Source of the DNA: JBLHZY01 sp050633265
GTDB lineage: Bacteria; Pseudomonadota; Alphaproteobacteria; Rhodobacterales; Rhodobacteraceae
Direction of reading: 5' to 3'
DNA: 64,000 nt
NCBI GenBank assembly: GCA_050633265.1
Contig: JBOEGE010000005.1
Coordinates: 496,001-560,000, forward strand
Shown: piece after piece, positions 61,468-64,000 of the stretch
How the letters are laid out: each line of letters begins with the position of its first letter
Position numbering within the stretch: position 1 is the stretch's first letter
Made by a program: the position numbers and the translations under genes
The notes under the pieces: generated by a model
Told to the model about the DNA's origin: nothing
The model's input: only the letters and a program-made list of their open reading frames with translations
The model's database searches: none

Positions 61468-62356
61468 GGATTGGCGGTCAGTAAAATTCGACTGGAACAA
61501 AGCCCGGGCATTCTTGGTCACAGCCGAGGAAGGCTCGCTTTCTGCGGCTGCGCGCGCCTTGGGCATGGCCCAACCAACCCTCGGCCGCCAGGTTGACGGG
61601 CTCGAGCAAGAGCTTGGCATCATTCTGTTTGAACGTGTTGGTCGCGGCCTCACGCTTACACCAAGCGGGTTGGAGCTTCTTGAGCATGTCCGCACGATGG
61701 GAGAGGCCGCGGGCCGCGTTTCATTGGCAGCCCTGGGCCAATCGCAAGCCTTGGAAGGAACGATCTGCATCTCGGCCAGCGAGACCTATGCAGCTGTTTT
61801 ATTGCCCCCAATCATCGCCAAACTGCGCAATATGGAACCGGGCATTCATGTTGAAATCGTCGTTGCCAATCATGCCAGCGATCTGCGCCGCCGCGAGGCA
61901 GATATCGCGATCCGTAATTTCCGGCCCACCGAACCCGATCTGATCGCCAAAAAAATCGGCGATGCTGAAGCGGTGCTTTATGCAACGCCCGACTACATCG
62001 CCAAAATCGGCGCCCCAACAAAGCCCTATGATCTGCGCCGCGCCGATTTCGTGAACTTGGATCACAGCGGCATGATGCTCAAAGGGTTAAACACGCTCGG
62101 GCTCGGTTTGACCGAGGCAAATTTCCCGCTTCTCACCGAAAACTATCTCGTCATGTGGGAACTCGTGCGCCAAGGCGCGGCCATCGGCATCCTTGACGCC
62201 TATATCGGAGATGCAGACCCCGCCGTGCGCCGCGTTCTGCCTGATCTCGAACCGCTCGTCTTTCCGATCTGGCTTGTCGCCCACCGAGAACTCACCACAA
62301 GCCCACGCATTCGTAAGGTCTATGATTTTCTCGCAAAAGAACTGCGCCGCAGCTAA
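61466..62356 (+). CDS. LysR-family transcriptional regulator
   Basis: A 296-residue protein. The N-terminal winged HTH (FLVTAEEGSLSAAARALGMA, then QPTLGRQVDGLEQELGIILF) is followed by a LysR substrate-binding domain (LEGTICISASETYAAVLLPP onward). It lacks a ribosome-binding site. The start at 61466 (MDWRSVKFDWNKAR) fits a leaderless transcript; 61454 is an alternative. It is divergent from the DUF4386-oxidoreductase pair, the classical arrangement for a LysR regulator and its target. Confidence 0.92.
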   Translation: MDWRSVKFDWNKARAFLVTAEEGSLSAAARALGMAQPTLGRQVDGLEQELGIILFERVGRGLTLTPSGLELLEHVRTMGEAAGRVSLAALGQSQALEGTICISASETYAAVLLPPIIAKLRNMEPGIHVEIVVANHASDLRRREADIAIRNFRPTEPDLIAKKIGDAEAVLYATPDYIAKIGAPTKPYDLRRADFVNLDHSGMMLKGLNTLGLGLTEANFPLLTENYLVMWELVRQGAAIGILDAYIGDADPAVRRVLPDLEPLVFPIWLVAHRELTTSPRIRKVYDFLAKELRRS

Positions 62357-62546
62357 ATCTGCCCGCGCGCACCTGCCTTTGCCGCATCCCCAGCATATGG
62401 CGAAAACCGCGCCTACCCGAGCGGGATAACGGCCCAAAGCCCCCCTTCTCCAGCTCCGTTCAAAATCACCCAGCGTTATTTGCACCTGCGCGATCAGATT
62501 GCATAGACTGCCCTCAAACGGCCCAAAGCCCCAAGAAAGGACCACC

Positions 62547-63302
62547 ATGACCGATCATATCCTTTGCGATATTTCCAACCGCGTGATGACCATCACTCTC
62601 AATCGCCCCGAGCGCAAAAACGCGCTGACCCGCGAAATGTACGGCACGATTGCCGATAATCTGGCCCAGGCAGACGCCAGCGATGATATCCGCGCCGTCG
62701 TGATCACAGGCACAGCCGATGCCTTTACCGCAGGCAATGACATCGGCGATTTCACCCAGAAACCGCCCGAAGGCAAACAGCCCGTAACCCGCTTTTTGGA
62801 AAATATCTCGACAGCGCAAACCCCGATTTTGGCGGCCGTAAATGGCATCGCAGTTGGTGTTGGGCTCACGATGCTGCTGCATTGCGATCTGGTTTTTGCC
62901 AGCGAAGAAGCCCGTTTCAAAGCGCCCTTCACAAGTCTTGGGCTGGTCCCGGAAGCGGCCTCTTCGCTCTTGCTGCCAAACGCGGTTGGCATGGCTTGGG
63001 CCAATGATATCCTGCTCGCAGGCCGCTTGTTAACCGCCCAAGACGCCATGAGCGCAGGGCTGACATCCCGCATCTATGCTCCCGAGGCCCTGCTTGAAGA
63101 AACCCAAAAAGCCGCCGCCGCCATCGCCGCTTTGGCCCCAACGGCTGTAAAGCAAACCAAAGCGCTGATCCGCGCCAATCGCAGCGCCGTAAGCGAGCGG
63201 ATGCAAACTGAGGGCGATATTTTTGCCAAACAGCTACAATCGGCCGAATTCAAAGAGGCCGCGATGGCCTTTATGCAGGGCCGCACACCTGTGTTTGACT
63301 AA
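62547..63302 (+). CDS. Enoyl-CoA hydratase/isomerase (crotonase) family protein
   Basis: A 251-residue protein. The crotonase N-terminal LNRPERKNALTREMY, the oxyanion-hole region FTAGNDIGDF and AAVNGIAVGVGLTMLLHCDLVFAS, and KAPFTSLGLVPEAASSLLLP are present. Glu in VPEAAS occupies a typical catalytic position, while the other acidic residue is not certain, so it may be a hydratase or an isomerase. AAAGGA precedes the ATG at 62547. Confidence 0.91.
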   Translation: MTDHILCDISNRVMTITLNRPERKNALTREMYGTIADNLAQADASDDIRAVVITGTADAFTAGNDIGDFTQKPPEGKQPVTRFLENISTAQTPILAAVNGIAVGVGLTMLLHCDLVFASEEARFKAPFTSLGLVPEAASSLLLPNAVGMAWANDILLAGRLLTAQDAMSAGLTSRIYAPEALLEETQKAAAAIAALAPTAVKQTKALIRANRSAVSERMQTEGDIFAKQLQSAEFKEAAMAFMQGRTPVFD

Positions 63303-63325
63303 AACCCAGAGCACCGAACTCCACC

Positions 63326-63366
63326 TAAAAACAGGCGCAAGAACATGCCCCTTTGCGCCTGTTTTT
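63326..63366. terminator. Bidirectional terminator, enoyl-CoA hydratase / oligopeptide ABC gene
   Basis: A perfect 12-bp stem AAACAGGCGCAA/TTGCGCCTGTTT (63329-63340 and 63353-63364) with T runs on both strands, between convergent genes. Confidence 0.92.
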
Positions 63367-63380
63367 CCATCCAACCCCGC

Positions 63381-64000
63381 CTATGCGACCGGATTAAAAC
63401 ATGCGATCTCGCGCCCATCCCGATCCGGGGCAAGGGGCGGAATTTCCGAGCTGCACCGCGCAATCGCATTGGGGCAACGCGCGCAAAAAGCGCAACCTTT
63501 TGGCGGATTTAGCGGATCAGGAAGCTCTGTCTCTTTGCCCTCAGGCGCCGTCAGTGGGCGCCCCACAACAGGCGCGCTTTGCGCCAAGAGCCGGGTATAA
63601 GGATGGCGCGGATTGGCAAATATCCTCTCCGCGGGCCCAATCTCAACCACCGATCCAAAATAAAGCACAACAACCCGATCTGAGACCGCCTCAACCACCG
63701 CCAAATCATGGCTGATAAACAGATAGGTCAGCCCAAGCTGCGCCTTAAGATCAGCCAGAAGATTAAGCACCTGCGCCTGCACAGACACATCAAGCGCCGA
63801 AACTGGCTCGTCCAAAATCAGAATGCGCGCCTTGGCGGCAAGCGCACGCGCAATGCCAATTCTTTGGGCCTGCCCGCCGGAAAACTCATGCGGGTAGCGA
63901 TCAAGAAACTCTTCGCGCAAGTTCACCGCCGCAAAGATTTCGGCGATCCGCACGCCGGCAGTTTTGCGATCCATCCCATGCAGCTTGCGCAGCGGCACTT
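63381..64000 (-). CDS. Oligopeptide/dipeptide ABC transporter ATPase, N-terminus beyond window
   Basis: The C-terminal 206 residues of an Opp/Dpp-type ATPase. The signature HEFSGGQAQRIGIARAL, Walker B RILILDEPVSALDVS, H-loop FISHDLAVV and the oligopeptide C-terminal extension (NPRHPYTRLLAQSAP, then the Cys-rich GCAFCARCPNAIARC) are visible. The Walker A lies outside. The Cys-rich tail (four Cys) is typical of OppD/OppF and may hold an Fe-S cluster. The partner permeases and binding protein are probably just past 64000. Confidence 0.93.
   Translation of the reverse strand, partial: VPLRKLHGMDRKTAGVRIAEIFAAVNLREEFLDRYPHEFSGGQAQRIGIARALAAKARILILDEPVSALDVSVQAQVLNLLADLKAQLGLTYLFISHDLAVVEAVSDRVVVLYFGSVVEIGPAERIFANPRHPYTRLLAQSAPVVGRPLTAPEGKETELPDPLNPPKGCAFCARCPNAIARCSSEIPPLAPDRDGREIACFNPVA

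Overview
This window is chromosomal DNA from an alphaproteobacterium, most probably a member of the Rhodobacterales (Roseobacter/Rhodobacter group). The evidence is a GcrA cell-cycle regulator, typical rhodobacterial DUF1467, DUF6455 and CBU_0592-type small proteins, MeaB and methylmalonyl-CoA epimerase genes, a SqrR/BigR-type ArsR regulator, high GC with GCGC-rich codons, and TTG/GTG starts at several genes. I see no insertion sequence, prophage, CRISPR array or rRNA operon. Nearly all the DNA is ordinary core genome, with a few accessory-looking islets (about 21.2-23.6 kb, 39.7-40.6 kb and 52.9-57.9 kb).

Layout. 0-9 kb: lepA (partial), copper chaperone, rpmB, meaB, hrpB, a Nudix hydrolase and a Pit-type phosphate transporter. 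9-14 kb: argF-argD on the minus strand, then an acyl-CoA synthetase and an acetyltransferase. 14-17.6 kb: gcrA between two related ABC-2 permeases. 17.6-21.2 kb: S9 peptidase and rimO. 21.2-25.6 kb: a nuclease-fold-like protein of unknown function, two DUF6455 proteins, a small membrane protein behind an operator-like repeat array, and an M48 protease. 25.7-31.1 kb: nitroreductase, EI24 protein, mce, response regulator, Flp-like pilin and aspS. 31.3-37.7 kb: GT87 glycosyltransferase, carB, and a DEAD-box helicase behind a long, apparently structured leader. 37.7-43 kb: DUF4198/HupE head-to-head pair, HTH protein, tdk, and leuA with a leucine-rich leader peptide. 43.4-49.9 kb: mreB-mreC-mreD-mrdA-rodA-ghrA operon. 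50-52.7 kb: SseB protein, fatty-acid hydroxylase, ArsR regulator and a uracil-DNA glycosylase family protein. 53-57.9 kb: kpsT-kpsE-kdsA-phosphohexomutase, a surface-polysaccharide operon. 57.9-64 kb: BON-MscS channel, tRNA-Gln, LysR divergon, enoyl-CoA hydratase and the 3' part of an oligopeptide ABC ATPase.

The observations I find most interesting are: (1) a 29-codon Leu-rich leader peptide that appears to be leaderless, followed by a strong hairpin, in front of leuA; (2) a 22-nt motif present four times, each copy downstream of a gene and oriented with its transcription; (3) the structured leader of the DEAD-box helicase; (4) DUF4198 and hupE, whose start codons overlap head to head; and (5) a lone PD-(D/E)XK-like protein beside rimO. 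No energy folding, homology search or composition statistics could be run. Names rest on motifs and family resemblance recognised by eye.
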